Origin: Candidatus Mediterraneibacter pullicola | Lineage (GTDB): Bacteria > Bacillota > Clostridia > Lachnospirales > Lachnospiraceae | DNA length: 64,000 nucleotides | Reading direction: 5' to 3' | NCBI GenBank assembly: GCA_019117065.1 | Contig: DXAK01000012.1 | Coordinates: 157,342-221,341 of the forward strand | In this document: one piece after another, positions 30,121 through 40,813 of the stretch | Layout: every line of letters starts with the position of its first letter | Position numbering within the stretch: position 1 is the stretch's first letter | The notes under the pieces: generated by a model | What the model was told of the DNA's origin: nothing | What the model saw: only the letters and a program-made list of their open reading frames with translations | The model's database searches: none | Program-made: the position numbers and the translations under genes

Positions 30121-31470
30121 ATGACAAGAGAAAAGTATGAGTCACTTCCGCTGGCAACACTGAAAGATCTTGCGAAGGCAAGGAAGATGAAAGGAATATC
30201 AGCTCTGAAGAAGAGCGATCTTATTGATGCCATGCTTGCACTCGACGAAGAGGAGGCAGAGAGAGAAGCCGCCACCGAAGCAAAAGAGGAAGTAAAGGAA
30301 GAGATGAAGGAGAAAAAGGCGGAGACGGACATCGAGCAGCTTGACAGTGGGTGTTCTGCGCACGGTATTCTCGAGGTTATGCAGGACGGATTTGGATTTA
30401 TCCGCAGCGATAATTACCTTCCGGGAGAGAACGATGTGTATGTGTCTCCTGCTCAGATTCGCAGATTCGGGCTGAAGACGGGCGATATCCTTACGGGAAA
30501 TACAAGGGTAAAGACGCAGGGTGAGAAGTTCAGTGCTCTTTTGTATGTGTCCACAGTTAATGGACTCCGTCCGGCTGAGGCTATGAGGCGTAAGAATTTT
30601 GAGGATCTTACTCCCATCTTTCCTAACCGGAGGATCCGGCTGGAAACGCCGGGCAGCAGCACTGCCATGAGGATTATGGATCTGGTCTCTCCTATCGGAA
30701 AGGGGCAGAGGGGAATGATCGTGTCCCCGCCAAAAGCGGGCAAGACTACGCTGCTGAAAGAAGTTGCGCTCTCTGTTCAAAAGACGGAGCCGAACATGCA
30801 TCTGCTCATTCTTCTGATTGATGAGCGGCCGGAGGAAGTCACAGATATCAAGGAAGCCATCGAAGGCCCGAACGTGGAAGTGATCTATTCTACATTTGAC
30901 GAGCTTCCGGAGCATCACAAAAGAGTGTCAGAGATGGTGATCGCAAGGGCAAAGCGCCTTGTAGAGCTCGGGAAGGATGTCATGATCCTTTTAGACAGTA
31001 TTACCAGATTGTCAAGAGCTTACAATCTGATCGTTCCTCCGTCCGGAAGGACGCTGTCCGGCGGACTTGACCCTGCGGCTCTCTATAGCCCCAAGCGTTT
31101 CTTTGGAGCAGCGAGAAATATGAGAGAGGGCGGAAGCCTCACTATCCTCGCTACGGCGCTCGTGGATACGGGAAGCAAGATGGATGACGTTGTGTACGAG
31201 GAATTCAAAGGAACCGGCAACATGGAATTGATGCTAGATCGCAAGCTTCAGGAGAAAAGGGTATTCCCGGCGATCGACATTCCAAAGTCCGGTACGAGAA
31301 GAGAAGATCTTCTTTTAAATAAAGAAGAGCAGGAAGCGATTTATATTATCCGAAGAGGAATGAACGGTATGAAGGCGGAGGAAGCAGTAGACAATCTGTT
31401 AAACATGTTTGCAAGGACAAAATCCAATGCCGAGCTGGTGCATCAGGTAATCAGGCAAAAGTTCATATAA
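30121..31470 (+). CDS. rho: Transcription termination factor Rho
   Basis: Rho N-domain ([31 protein letters not shown]), cold-shock domain [27 protein letters not shown], ATPase [26 protein letters not shown]. Confidence 0.98.
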   Translation: MTREKYESLPLATLKDLAKARKMKGISALKKSDLIDAMLALDEEEAEREAATEAKEEVKEEMKEKKAETDIEQLDSGCSAHGILEVMQDGFGFIRSDNYLPGENDVYVSPAQIRRFGLKTGDILTGNTRVKTQGEKFSALLYVSTVNGLRPAEAMRRKNFEDLTPIFPNRRIRLETPGSSTAMRIMDLVSPIGKGQRGMIVSPPKAGKTTLLKEVALSVQKTEPNMHLLILLIDERPEEVTDIKEAIEGPNVEVIYSTFDELPEHHKRVSEMVIARAKRLVELGKDVMILLDSITRLSRAYNLIVPPSGRTLSGGLDPAALYSPKRFFGAARNMREGGSLTILATALVDTGSKMDDVVYEEFKGTGNMELMLDRKLQEKRVFPAIDIPKSGTRREDLLLNKEEQEAIYIIRRGMNGMKAEEAVDNLLNMFARTKSNAELVHQVIRQKFI

Positions 31471-31560
31471 AAAAGAGTTGCAAAAGAAATTATCTTATGC
31501 TACAATTAGAAAGCTGTTTAGAGATTATAATAAGTAATTTAAAATAGAGAGGTGAAAATC

Positions 31561-31761
31561 ATGCGCGAAGGAATCCATCCGGAATATCATCAGGCAACTG
31601 TGACATGCAACTGCGGAAATACATTTGTAACAGGTTCCACAAAGGAGAACATCCACGTCGAGATCTGCTCAAAATGCCACCCGTTCTACACAGGACAGCA
31701 GAAGGCAGCGCAGGCACGCGGCCGTGTTGATAAGTTCAACAAGAAATACGGTATCAAATAA
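31561..31761 (+). CDS. rpmE: 50S ribosomal protein L31 (zinc form)
   Basis: [45 protein letters not shown]. Confidence 0.97.
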   Translation: MREGIHPEYHQATVTCNCGNTFVTGSTKENIHVEICSKCHPFYTGQQKAAQARGRVDKFNKKYGIK

Positions 31762-31770
31762 GGAACGAAC

Positions 31771-31810
31771 AAAGCAGGCTGAGGTGGAAGCATCTCAGCC
31801 TGCTTTATAG
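31771..31810 (+). terminator. Rho-independent terminator after rpmE
   Basis: AAAGCAGGCTGAG…CTCAGCCTGCTTT. Confidence 0.8.
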
Positions 31811-31885
31811 TTCAGACATATATCTGCCGGCAGACGTCTTTTACAAAAATGCTCTGCAGACAGTCAGATTATAACAGGAGGTATT

Positions 31886-32800
31886 ATGAAGTCATCAAAC
31901 ATAGGAGGACAGGCAGTATTAGAGGGCATTATGATGAGAAACGGTGGAAAATACTCCGTCGCTGTGCGCAAGCCTGACGGGGAGATTGCCGTGGATGTAC
32001 AGGAGTATAAAAGCTTTATTCCGTGGGAGACGCCGCTTAAGATTCCGTTTGTCCGCGGTATATTTAATTTTGTGGATTCTCTTGTAGTAGGTATGAAGAC
32101 TCTGACATACTCAGCTAGTTTTTATGAGGAAGAAGAGGAAGTGGAGATGACGGAAGCAGAAGCGGAGAAGGCGGAGAAAACAGATAAGATCTTAATGAGC
32201 CTTGTCCTCGTCCTGTCGGTCGTCATGGCAGTTGCTCTCTTTATGGTACTGCCGTATTTTTTGAGCCGGTTTGTGGAACAACGCACCTCCTCCAGAGTCA
32301 TTATGACAGTGTTTGAAGGTGTGATCCGCGTGGCGATCTTTCTCGGATATATTTTTCTGATCTCAAGGACAAAGGATATCAGACGGACATTCATGTATCA
32401 CGGCGCGGAGCATAAGTGCATTAACTGTATTGAACACGGTCTGGAATTAAATGTAGATAATGTGAGGAAAAGCTCAAAGCAGCATAAGCGCTGCGGGACG
32501 AGCTTCCTGTTCTTTGTCATGATCGTCAGTATCATTTTCTGTTTTTTCATCACCACGGATTCACAGGTGCTGCGCATTATCATGAGGATTGCGCTGCTCC
32601 CTGTCATTGCGGGAGTTTCTTATGAGATTATCCGTCTGGCGGGAAACAGTGATAACCCGGTTATCAATCTGTTAAGTCAGCCGGGAATGTGGGTGCAGAA
32701 CATGACTACAAAGGAGCCGGAGGATGATATGATCGAGGTCGCGATCCGCGCCGTTGAGGAAGTGTTTGATTGGCGTGCATGGCAGAAGGAGAATGCATGA
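31886..32800 (+). CDS. DUF1385 domain-containing membrane protein (YqhQ-like)
   Basis: GGQAVLEGIMMRNGGKYSVAVRKPDG; YHGAEHKCINCIEHG; upstream of prmC/prfA as in many Firmicutes. Confidence 0.9.
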   Translation: MKSSNIGGQAVLEGIMMRNGGKYSVAVRKPDGEIAVDVQEYKSFIPWETPLKIPFVRGIFNFVDSLVVGMKTLTYSASFYEEEEEVEMTEAEAEKAEKTDKILMSLVLVLSVVMAVALFMVLPYFLSRFVEQRTSSRVIMTVFEGVIRVAIFLGYIFLISRTKDIRRTFMYHGAEHKCINCIEHGLELNVDNVRKSSKQHKRCGTSFLFFVMIVSIIFCFFITTDSQVLRIIMRIALLPVIAGVSYEIIRLAGNSDNPVINLLSQPGMWVQNMTTKEPEDDMIEVAIRAVEEVFDWRAWQKENA

Positions 32801-33732
32801 CGATCAGGGACGCATACAAGGAAGGAAGAGAAGAGTTAAAACTGGCAGGAATTCCAGATGCGGGATTGGATGCGTGGTATCTGATGGAGTATGCAACGGG
32901 TATCGGCCGCGCGGCTTACTATGCGAATCCGGATCGGGAACTTGCAAAAAAGGATAGGGAGAAATACCGGGCATGTCTGGAGAAACGGAAAAAACATATT
33001 CCTCTGCAGCATATTACAGGGGAGCAGGAATTTATGGGGTTGTTGTTTTCTGTAAACAAGCATGTGCTCATCCCAAGACAGGATACAGAGATCCTTGTGG
33101 AGGAAGCTCTGAAGCTGGCTGACAAAGACATGATTCCCTGTGAAAACGGGAAAATGCGGATCCTCGATATGTGTACGGGATCGGGTTGTATTCTTCTGAG
33201 CATGCTTTATTATATTGGGAAACCAGCAAACGGAAGATCGTTAACTCAAGGCGAGTCCCCTGCCGGCAAGGCAGGCGAGACGGCATTGGACCCCATCGCA
33301 GCCGAGGGGATCGGAGCGGATATCTCTGAGAAGGCTCTTCTCACTGCCAGAAGAAATGCGGATGACCTTGGGATAAAGGCAGAATTTGTACAGGGAGATC
33401 TGTTTGAAAATGTCAGCGGCAGGTTTGCCCTGATCCTGTCTAATCCGCCCTATATCAGAACAGAGGAGATCGGTCTGCTTCAGGAAGAAGTCAGGCTCCA
33501 CGACCCGAGGGAAGCGCTTGACGGAAAAGAGGACGGACTGTATTTTTACCGCCGGATTATAAAGGAGGCCAAGGATTATCTCCTGCCGGGCGGGTATCTG
33601 GTCTTTGAGATCGGATATGATCAGGCTGAGGCTGTAAGAAATCTCATGTCAGAGTCCAGATATACAGACATAACGGTGAAAAAGGATCTGGCGGGACTTG
33701 ACCGCATCGTGTGTGGACGATATATTAAATAA
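32797..33732 (+). CDS. prmC: Peptide chain release factor N(5)-glutamine methyltransferase
   Basis: [61 protein letters not shown] motif; ATGA overlap. Confidence 0.94.
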   Translation: MTIRDAYKEGREELKLAGIPDAGLDAWYLMEYATGIGRAAYYANPDRELAKKDREKYRACLEKRKKHIPLQHITGEQEFMGLLFSVNKHVLIPRQDTEILVEEALKLADKDMIPCENGKMRILDMCTGSGCILLSMLYYIGKPANGRSLTQGESPAGKAGETALDPIAAEGIGADISEKALLTARRNADDLGIKAEFVQGDLFENVSGRFALILSNPPYIRTEEIGLLQEEVRLHDPREALDGKEDGLYFYRRIIKEAKDYLLPGGYLVFEIGYDQAEAVRNLMSESRYTDITVKKDLAGLDRIVCGRYIK

Positions 33733-33809
33733 GAGGCGCGGTTACTGGAGACGCTCTCCGGAGCGTGCACCAGACTGGGTGTTATTTTAAAGAAAAGGAC
33801 GAAAGCGAA

Positions 33810-34880
33810 ATGTTTGACAGATTAGAAGATCTTTTGATCAGATATGAAGAAGTGATGGGAGAACTTCAAGAGCCGGGCGTGGCTGACGACCAGCAGCGTT
33901 TCCGCAAGCTCATGAAGGAACAGAGCGATTTAGCGCCCATCGTGGAAGCGTACAGTGAGTATAAGAAATGTAAACAGAATATTGACGACAGCCTTGCCAT
34001 GCTGGAGGATGAGACAGATGAGGAGATGCGTGAGCTGGCGAAGGAAGAATTGAATGAATCGAAGAAGCGCGTCGATGAGCTGGAGCAGCAACTTAAGATT
34101 CTCCTTCTCCCCAAGGACCCCAACGATGATAAGAATGTTATTGTGGAGATTCGCGGAGGCGCGGGCGGAGACGAGGCGGCTCTCTTTGCAGCAGAAATCT
34201 ACCGCATGTATGTCCACTATGCGGACAGCCGGGGATGGAGAACAGAGATGATCTCTCTCAATGAGAACGGTATCGGCGGATTTAAGGAGTGCGTGTTCAT
34301 GATCACGGGTCAGGGCGCGTATTCCAGATTGAAATATGAAAGCGGCGTGCACCGCGTACAGAGAGTTCCCGAGACGGAGAGCGGGGGTAGGATCCATACC
34401 TCTACCGTGACCGTGGCGATCATGCCCGAGGCAGAAGAGGTAGACGTGGTCATTGATGAGAAGGATATCCGCATCGACGTGATGCGCGCGTCTGGAAATG
34501 GCGGACAGTGTGTCAATACGACAGATTCAGCGGTCCGTCTGACTCATTTCCCGACGGGAATCGTGATCTACAGCCAGACGGAGAAATCACAGCTCCAGAA
34601 CAAGGAGAAGGCGTTTCGCCTGCTCAGGTCTAAGCTGTATGATCTGGAACTGGAGAAGCAGCAGGCGTCTGAGGCGGAGGCAAGAAGAAGTCAGATCGGT
34701 ACCGGGGACCGCTCTGAGAAGATCCGTACTTACAATTTCCCACAAGGGCGTGTGACGGACCACAGAATTAAGTTGACGCTTCATAAGCTAGACGCAGTTT
34801 TAAACGGAGATTTAGATGAGATCATTGACAGTCTGATTGCTGCAGATCAGACAGCAAAACTGGCAAAGATGGAGGACTAA
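33810..34880 (+). CDS. prfA: Peptide chain release factor 1
   Basis: [51 protein letters not shown] motif; ATG 33810. Confidence 0.97.
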   Translation: MFDRLEDLLIRYEEVMGELQEPGVADDQQRFRKLMKEQSDLAPIVEAYSEYKKCKQNIDDSLAMLEDETDEEMRELAKEELNESKKRVDELEQQLKILLLPKDPNDDKNVIVEIRGGAGGDEAALFAAEIYRMYVHYADSRGWRTEMISLNENGIGGFKECVFMITGQGAYSRLKYESGVHRVQRVPETESGGRIHTSTVTVAIMPEAEEVDVVIDEKDIRIDVMRASGNGGQCVNTTDSAVRLTHFPTGIVIYSQTEKSQLQNKEKAFRLLRSKLYDLELEKQQASEAEARRSQIGTGDRSEKIRTYNFPQGRVTDHRIKLTLHKLDAVLNGDLDEIIDSLIAADQTAKLAKMED

Positions 34881-34886
34881 TGATAT

Positions 34887-35786
34887 ATGACAGACATACA
34901 ATTTAAACGTCCTGAGCTAGAGGATAAAGAGTTGATCACTTCTTATTTTGAAAAGGCTCCCAGCCGGAGCTGTGAGCGTACATTCGTGAACGTGTATCTT
35001 TGGTCCAGACACTATAAGGTGCAGTATGCTGTGATTGAGGATGCGCTTGTGTTCAAAAGCGAGGATCGAGGCACTGCCTTTGCCTATCCTGCGGGGAAAC
35101 CGGAAAACGTTAAAAAAGCGCTTGAATTTCTCATGGGATCTTGTAAAGAGACCGGTAATCCGTTTATTCTATACAACGTGACGCCGGAGATGTTCGCCCA
35201 GCTTGAGGGATGGTATCCGAACAAGTTTACGGTGGAATATGACCGTGATATCGCGGACTATATATATGAATCGGAAAAGCTCTCTACGCTCGCTGGAAAG
35301 AAACTCCACGGGAAGCGCAACCATATCAACAAGTTTAAAAGTCTGTATCCGGACTGGTCCTATGAGGAGTTAAGTGATGAAAACGTGGAAGACTGTTTTC
35401 AGATGGCTCTAAAATGGCGGAATCAGAACGGGTGCGAGGAAGATCCCGGGAAGAACGCGGAAATGTGCGTGACGCTCAACTCCCTGCGTCTTTATAAGGA
35501 ACTGGGACTGACAGGCGGAGTTCTGAAGGCGGACGGCAAGATCGTCGCGTTCACCGTGGGAGAGAGGCTGTGCGATGACACTTTTGTGGTCCATATTGAG
35601 AAAGCATTTGCAGATGTGGAGGGAGCTTACCCCATGATCAACCAGCAGTTCGTACAGCATGAGTGTGCGGGATATACGTATGTGAATAGGGAGGAAGATA
35701 CCGGGGCAGAGGGCTTAAGAAAGGCAAAGCTTTCCTACCGTCCGGCATTTCTGGAGGAAAAAGGAATCGTAAGAGAAACGGAGTGA
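34887..35786 (+). CDS. DUF2156 domain-containing (GNAT-fold/phosphatidylglycerol lysyltransferase C-terminal-like) protein
   Basis: LAGKKLHGKRNHINKFKSLYPDWSYE; YTYVNREEDTGAEGLRKAKLSYRPAFLEEK. Confidence 0.85.
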   Translation: MTDIQFKRPELEDKELITSYFEKAPSRSCERTFVNVYLWSRHYKVQYAVIEDALVFKSEDRGTAFAYPAGKPENVKKALEFLMGSCKETGNPFILYNVTPEMFAQLEGWYPNKFTVEYDRDIADYIYESEKLSTLAGKKLHGKRNHINKFKSLYPDWSYEELSDENVEDCFQMALKWRNQNGCEEDPGKNAEMCVTLNSLRLYKELGLTGGVLKADGKIVAFTVGERLCDDTFVVHIEKAFADVEGAYPMINQQFVQHECAGYTYVNREEDTGAEGLRKAKLSYRPAFLEEKGIVRETE

Positions 35787-35791
35787 CAGCT

Positions 35792-36979
35792 ATGATATCA
35801 AAAAAAATGGAAAACATGGTGGCTAACAGTTCAGCAATCCGCGCGATGTTCGAGGAAGGTAACCGTCTGGCAAAGCTCTACGGAGCAGAGAATGTATTTG
35901 ATTTCAGCCTTGGGAATCCGAATGTGCCGGCACCGGAGGCAGTGAAGAAGGCGATCATTGATCTGCTTGACGAGGAGGATCCAGTCGTTCTCCATGGATA
36001 CACGAACAGCAACGCGGGGTATGAGGACGTGCGTCAGGCTGTGGCAGAGTCCTTGAACGAGCGGTTTGGAACCAAGTTTGCAGCGCACAACATTACGATG
36101 ACAGTGGGCGCCGCAGGAGGGCTCAATGTGATCTTAAAATCCCTCCTTAACCCGGGGGATGAGGTGATTGTGTTTGCGCCTTATTTTGGAGAATACAGAA
36201 GCTATACAAATAATTATGACGGTGTTCTTGTGGAAGTTTCGCCAGACACAGAGACCTTCCAGCCAAAACTTGATGAGTTTGAGGAGAAGATTACTCCGAG
36301 GACAAGGGCGGTCATTGTAAATACACCGAACAATCCGACGGGCGTTGTGTACTCAGAAGAGACTATCAAAAAGATGGCGGCAGTCATGGAAAAGAAACAG
36401 AAGGAGTTCGGGACAGATATTTACCTTATCTCTGACGAACCGTACAGGGAGCTCGCCTATGACGGGGCAGAAGTGCCTTATTTGACGAAATATTATGCAA
36501 ATACGATTGTGGGATACTCCTACAGCAAATCACTCTCTCTTCCGGGAGAGAGGATCGGCTATCTTGTAATCCCGGATGAGGCGGCTGACAGTGAAAATAT
36601 TATCTCGGCGGCAAATGTGGCTACAAGGATCCTTGGGTTTGTGAACGCGCCGACGCTTCAGCAAAAAGTTGTCAAGGCATGCTTACATGAGAAGACAGAC
36701 ATCTCTTTCTATGATAGAAACCGTGAGACACTCTATAAGGGCCTGAAGGAACTGGGATTTGAGTGCATTAAGCCGGAAGGCGCGTTCTATCTGTTTGTAA
36801 AGTCTCCGGTAGCGGATGAGAAGGAATTCTGTGCGGCGGCAAAGAAATATAATATCCTTCTCGTGCCGGGAAGTTCTTTCGCATGCCCGGGATATGTGAG
36901 AATTGCGTACTGCGTCTCCTATGAGACGATTGTCAATTCCCTGCCTAAATTTAAAGAACTGGCGGAGGAGTACAGATAG
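35792..36979 (+). CDS. Pyridoxal-phosphate-dependent aminotransferase, class I/II
   Basis: VFDFSLGNPNVPAPEAVKKAI; IVNTPNNPTGVVYS; YSKSLSLPGERIGYL. Confidence 0.93.
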   Translation: MISKKMENMVANSSAIRAMFEEGNRLAKLYGAENVFDFSLGNPNVPAPEAVKKAIIDLLDEEDPVVLHGYTNSNAGYEDVRQAVAESLNERFGTKFAAHNITMTVGAAGGLNVILKSLLNPGDEVIVFAPYFGEYRSYTNNYDGVLVEVSPDTETFQPKLDEFEEKITPRTRAVIVNTPNNPTGVVYSEETIKKMAAVMEKKQKEFGTDIYLISDEPYRELAYDGAEVPYLTKYYANTIVGYSYSKSLSLPGERIGYLVIPDEAADSENIISAANVATRILGFVNAPTLQQKVVKACLHEKTDISFYDRNRETLYKGLKELGFECIKPEGAFYLFVKSPVADEKEFCAAAKKYNILLVPGSSFACPGYVRIAYCVSYETIVNSLPKFKELAEEYR

Positions 36980-38041
36980 ATGGCGGTCAGGGCAGAACTA
37001 TTAAAGAACATCCGCGCTGTGGAGCCTTATGTGCCCGGAGAGCAGCCTCAAGAGAAGGTAATTAAGCTGAATACAAACGAGAATCCCTATCCCCCTGCGC
37101 CGGGAGTGCAGGAAGCGTTGGATTCCCTTGACCCGGCGGATTTCCGACTGTACCCGGACCCATCTTCTGGCGTACTGGTGAAGGCGCTGGCGGAGAATTA
37201 CAAAGTGAGTGAGGACCAGGTCTTTGTGGGAGTGGGATCAGACGATGTGCTCGCCCTCTGTTTCCTGACATTTTTTAATTCGGAGAAGCCGCTGCTGTTC
37301 CCGGATATTACATATTCCTTCTACAAGGTATGGGCAGAGCTGTACCGGATTCCATACGAGTGCCCGGAGCTTGACAAGGACTTCCGTATCGTGAAAGAAG
37401 ACTATTACCGGGAGAACGGCGGCGTCATATTTCCGAATCCGAACGCGCCCACAGCGATCTATGAGGAGCTGGATTTTATTGAGGATATTCTGGAACATAA
37501 CAGGGATTCTATCGTGATCATAGATGAGGCGTATGTGGACTTTGCAGGAAGGTCGGCTATGGAGCTGATCGGGAAATACGACAACCTGATCGTCACCCAG
37601 ACCTTTTCCAAGGCAAGGAGCATGGCAGGTATGAGAATCGGTTACGCTGTCTCCAATCCGGAGCTTGTCCGCTGTCTAAATGATGTGAAATATTCTTTTA
37701 ACTCCTATACAATGAGCCGGGCAGCCATGGTCTGCGGAGCGGCAGCGGTAAAAGACAGAGACTATCTGGAAGAGACGGTCCGCAAAATAAAAGAGACCAG
37801 GGAACGGACAAAAAAGGAGCTGGCAGAACTCGGGTTTGAATTTACGGATTCAAAGGCGAATTTCCTGTTCGCCCGCCATCCAGAGTATGACGCGGGGAGG
37901 CTTTTTGAAGAGCTGAAAAAAGCGCATATCTATGTGCGCCACTGGAAGGATGAAAAAATCAGCCAATATCTGCGGATAACCATCGGTACGGATGATGAGA
38001 TGGACGCGCTGCTCGGTTTCTTGCGGAAACAGCTGTCCTGA
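36980..38041 (+). CDS. hisC: Histidinol-phosphate aminotransferase
   Basis: IKLNTNENPYPPAPGVQEAL; FPNPNAPTAI; VDEAYVDF-type IDEAYVDFAG; QTFSKARSMAGMRIGYA. Confidence 0.9.
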   Translation: MAVRAELLKNIRAVEPYVPGEQPQEKVIKLNTNENPYPPAPGVQEALDSLDPADFRLYPDPSSGVLVKALAENYKVSEDQVFVGVGSDDVLALCFLTFFNSEKPLLFPDITYSFYKVWAELYRIPYECPELDKDFRIVKEDYYRENGGVIFPNPNAPTAIYEELDFIEDILEHNRDSIVIIDEAYVDFAGRSAMELIGKYDNLIVTQTFSKARSMAGMRIGYAVSNPELVRCLNDVKYSFNSYTMSRAAMVCGAAAVKDRDYLEETVRKIKETRERTKKELAELGFEFTDSKANFLFARHPEYDAGRLFEELKKAHIYVRHWKDEKISQYLRITIGTDDEMDALLGFLRKQLS

Positions 38042-38097
38042 TGAAAAAATATTTACAAGAAAAAAATATGCAAGAAAGAATATATGCAAAAGGCAGA

Positions 38098-38148
38098 GAG
38101 TGCCGCAAAATCATTTGTTTCCCATGATTTTGCGGCACTTTCGCTTTG
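38098..38148. terminator. Bidirectional terminator between hisC and the DUF368 gene
   Basis: AGTGCCGCAAAATCAT…ATGATTTTGCGGCACT perfect 16-bp stem. Confidence 0.85.
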
Positions 38149-38156
38149 TTTTCTTT

Positions 38157-39002
38157 TTATTCTACTTTGACGCGGCTGTTGAATTTATCCAGCGCTAGCG
38201 CACAGATGACACCGACTACAATGCAGATTATATTGACAATGGCGGAGCCTGCTGACAGAAAGCTTTCCATAGGAATGATCATAACAGTGGCAGCAATAAC
38301 GATGCCAAGGATGCCGTGAAAGGCTATGGAATAATAGTTGTCAAACAGGGCGTTGATCGCTTTTGCAAATAAAATGACAGTGACCAGCGCTCCGACGCCG
38401 CCGGGGATTAGGACGCTCATGTCAAAGTGCCCGATACCGTCCACAAAAGGAGTGTAAAGTCCAAGGGGCATCAGCAAAGTGGAAAAGCTCATACCCGGAG
38501 CAATGACGCTTAAGGCAAGGCAGAATCCGCAGAACAGATACCACAAGAAATTCGGGGCCACTTCAATGGACGTCATCTTCAGTCCGATCAGAAGGGCGAA
38601 AATAAAGACCATGCACACCACAAGAGAAATCCATGAGCCTTTCGTGCGGCCCTGTTCCCCCGCTTCCCGGAACAGAGAGGGCAGCATGCCGCTGATCAGT
38701 CCGATAAAGAGGCAGACAGACGGATCTGGATATTTATTCAGGAAAAAGGCAAGAATATTTGCGACCCCGAGAAAGCCGATAACTCCGCCGATAAAAACAG
38801 GGATCAGTTTCGGTACATGAGTCTTGAAATTTTTAAAAGGATTGGATAAAAGCTCCATGATTGGTTTATAAATGCCAAAGATAACACCCAGAACACCTCC
38901 TGATATTCCTGGGAGCACAGCGCCGAGCCCGATAAGCGCTCCCTGTATGATTCGAAACAGAAACTGGAGAGGTGTGGCCTTACCGTTTTGATTCTTATTC
39001 AT
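38157..39002 (-). CDS. DUF368 (PopT-type) polyprenyl-phosphate transporter family membrane protein
   Basis: GALIGLGAVLPGISGGVLGVIFGIYKPIMELL; VIAPGMSFSTLLMPLGLY. Confidence 0.9.
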   Translation of the reverse strand: MNKNQNGKATPLQFLFRIIQGALIGLGAVLPGISGGVLGVIFGIYKPIMELLSNPFKNFKTHVPKLIPVFIGGVIGFLGVANILAFFLNKYPDPSVCLFIGLISGMLPSLFREAGEQGRTKGSWISLVVCMVFIFALLIGLKMTSIEVAPNFLWYLFCGFCLALSVIAPGMSFSTLLMPLGLYTPFVDGIGHFDMSVLIPGGVGALVTVILFAKAINALFDNYYSIAFHGILGIVIAATVMIIPMESFLSAGSAIVNIICIVVGVICALALDKFNSRVKVE

Positions 39003-39184
39003 ATGTTCGAGATCCTTTCTTTTATTCTTATACTTATTTTGCAGAACATAGTATTTATACTATTTTTTATCGGTTTTGGCAAGTGGGAGTCTGACGCTGT
39101 GCTTTTGAAGCTGCGTTCGCAAGCGTTGACAGCACTGGGGGAAATCCGTATAATGAAAGACAGAAAAAAGGAAGGAAACTGCTT

Positions 39185-39583
39185 ATGATTTATGAAAATA
39201 ATGAAGAAAAGAGAAGCACTTTATGGCGGACGGTATTGACCGTTTCCTCAGTGATTATCATAATTATCATTGCATTTTTTATTGTGAAGCTTTTTACGGG
39301 AAATCCCCTTGAAGGGACATGGGTGAATGAGGACAGCGGATCAGTACTCGAGATAAGAGACAGCGGCAAAGCGGTTCTGACAGAAGTTGCGGATGAGAAA
39401 AGTGAAGACAGCATTTCCATGACCTACAATGTGGATACAAAGACAAAAATCTTTACAGTGCAAACAGATTCTGCCTATGCCGAAGGGGTTCTGTCCGGAT
39501 CCTATGATTACAATCTTGAAGGTGACACACTGACACTGACAGAAAGGGAATACGGAGATCAGATCGTGTTTATGAGAAAGTAG
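39185..39583 (+). CDS. Membrane-anchored small extracytoplasmic protein (lipocalin/DUF5640-like)
   Basis: One N-terminal TM helix followed by a beta-rich LEGTWVNEDSGSVLEIRDSGKAVLTE…GSYDYNLEGDTLTLT domain. Confidence 0.6.
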   Translation: MIYENNEEKRSTLWRTVLTVSSVIIIIIIAFFIVKLFTGNPLEGTWVNEDSGSVLEIRDSGKAVLTEVADEKSEDSISMTYNVDTKTKIFTVQTDSAYAEGVLSGSYDYNLEGDTLTLTEREYGDQIVFMRK

Positions 39584-39673
39584 ATGGAAAAGGGGAGTTC
39601 CGTTCAGCGGGACTCCCCTACTGTAATGGGAACCGTACGGCATGGACGGCCATACATGAAAGGAGCAGGATTT

Positions 39674-40741
39674 ATGTACAGAAACCAGACAAAGGAAATC
39701 GCCATCGGCAGCGTGAAGATCGGCGGAGACAATCCGGTGGCGATTCAGTCTATGACAAATACAAAAACAGAAGATGCAGAAGCAACAATAGAACAGATAT
39801 TGAAACTGGAGGCGGCGGGATGCGAGATCATTCGCTGTGCGGTTCCTACGATGGAAGCGGCGGCGGCTCTTAGAGAGATCAAAAAGCAGATCCATATCCC
39901 ACTGGTGGCAGATATTCATTTTGACTACCGCCTTGCCATCGCCGCCATTGAAAACGGCGCAGATAAGATTCGCATCAATCCGGGGAATATTGGTTCAGAA
40001 GAAAGGGTCAGAGCAGTCGTTGACAAGGCAAAAGAATACGGGGTACCTATTCGTGTGGGCGTGAATAGTGGTTCTCTTGAGAAACATATTCTTGAGAAAT
40101 ATAAAGGTGTGACCGCAGAGGGAATCGTAGAGAGCGCGCTCGATAAGGTGCGCATGATCGAGGATATGGGATATGACAATCTTGTGGTAAGCATCAAGTC
40201 CTCGGATGTGCTGATGTGTGTGAAGGCTCATAAACTTATCGCAAAACAGTGTCCTTACCCGCTCCATGTGGGCATTACAGAATCTGGCACTGTCTATTCC
40301 GGAAACGTAAAATCTTCGGTAGGTCTTGGGATTATTCTGTACGAAGGTATCGGAAATACCATCCGCGTGTCTTTGACCGGAGATCCGGCGGAAGAGATCC
40401 GCACAGCAAAGCTGATCTTAAGGACATTGGGGTTGAGAAGGGGCGGTATAGAGGTAGTGTCGTGCCCTACATGTGGAAGGACGAAGATCGACCTTATCGG
40501 GCTTGCCAACGAGGTGGAGAAGATGGTCGCTGACATTCCCCTTGACATCAAAGTGGCGGTTATGGGATGTGTGGTGAACGGTCCCGGAGAGGCGAGGGAA
40601 GCCGACATTGGAATCGCCGGAGGGATTGGCGAGGGACTGCTCATCAAAAAAGGTGAGATCGTAAAGAAAGTAAGGGAAGAAGAACTGCTTGGCACATTAA
40701 GGGAGGAACTGCTGAATTGGAATAATAACAGCAGAAAATAG
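39674..40741 (+). CDS. ispG: 4-hydroxy-3-methylbut-2-enyl-diphosphate synthase (flavodoxin-dependent)
   Basis: GGDNPVAIQSMTNTKTEDAEATI; VSCPTCGRTKIDL; VMGCVVNGPGEAREADIGIAGG. Confidence 0.96.
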   Translation: MYRNQTKEIAIGSVKIGGDNPVAIQSMTNTKTEDAEATIEQILKLEAAGCEIIRCAVPTMEAAAALREIKKQIHIPLVADIHFDYRLAIAAIENGADKIRINPGNIGSEERVRAVVDKAKEYGVPIRVGVNSGSLEKHILEKYKGVTAEGIVESALDKVRMIEDMGYDNLVVSIKSSDVLMCVKAHKLIAKQCPYPLHVGITESGTVYSGNVKSSVGLGIILYEGIGNTIRVSLTGDPAEEIRTAKLILRTLGLRRGGIEVVSCPTCGRTKIDLIGLANEVEKMVADIPLDIKVAVMGCVVNGPGEAREADIGIAGGIGEGLLIKKGEIVKKVREEELLGTLREELLNWNNNSRK

Positions 40742-40813
40742 GTGCTCCTTTCAGATGTGCTTACGCATGGAGCACAATGTGGCATACAGCAACAATACTA
40801 GGAGAGTATAGTT

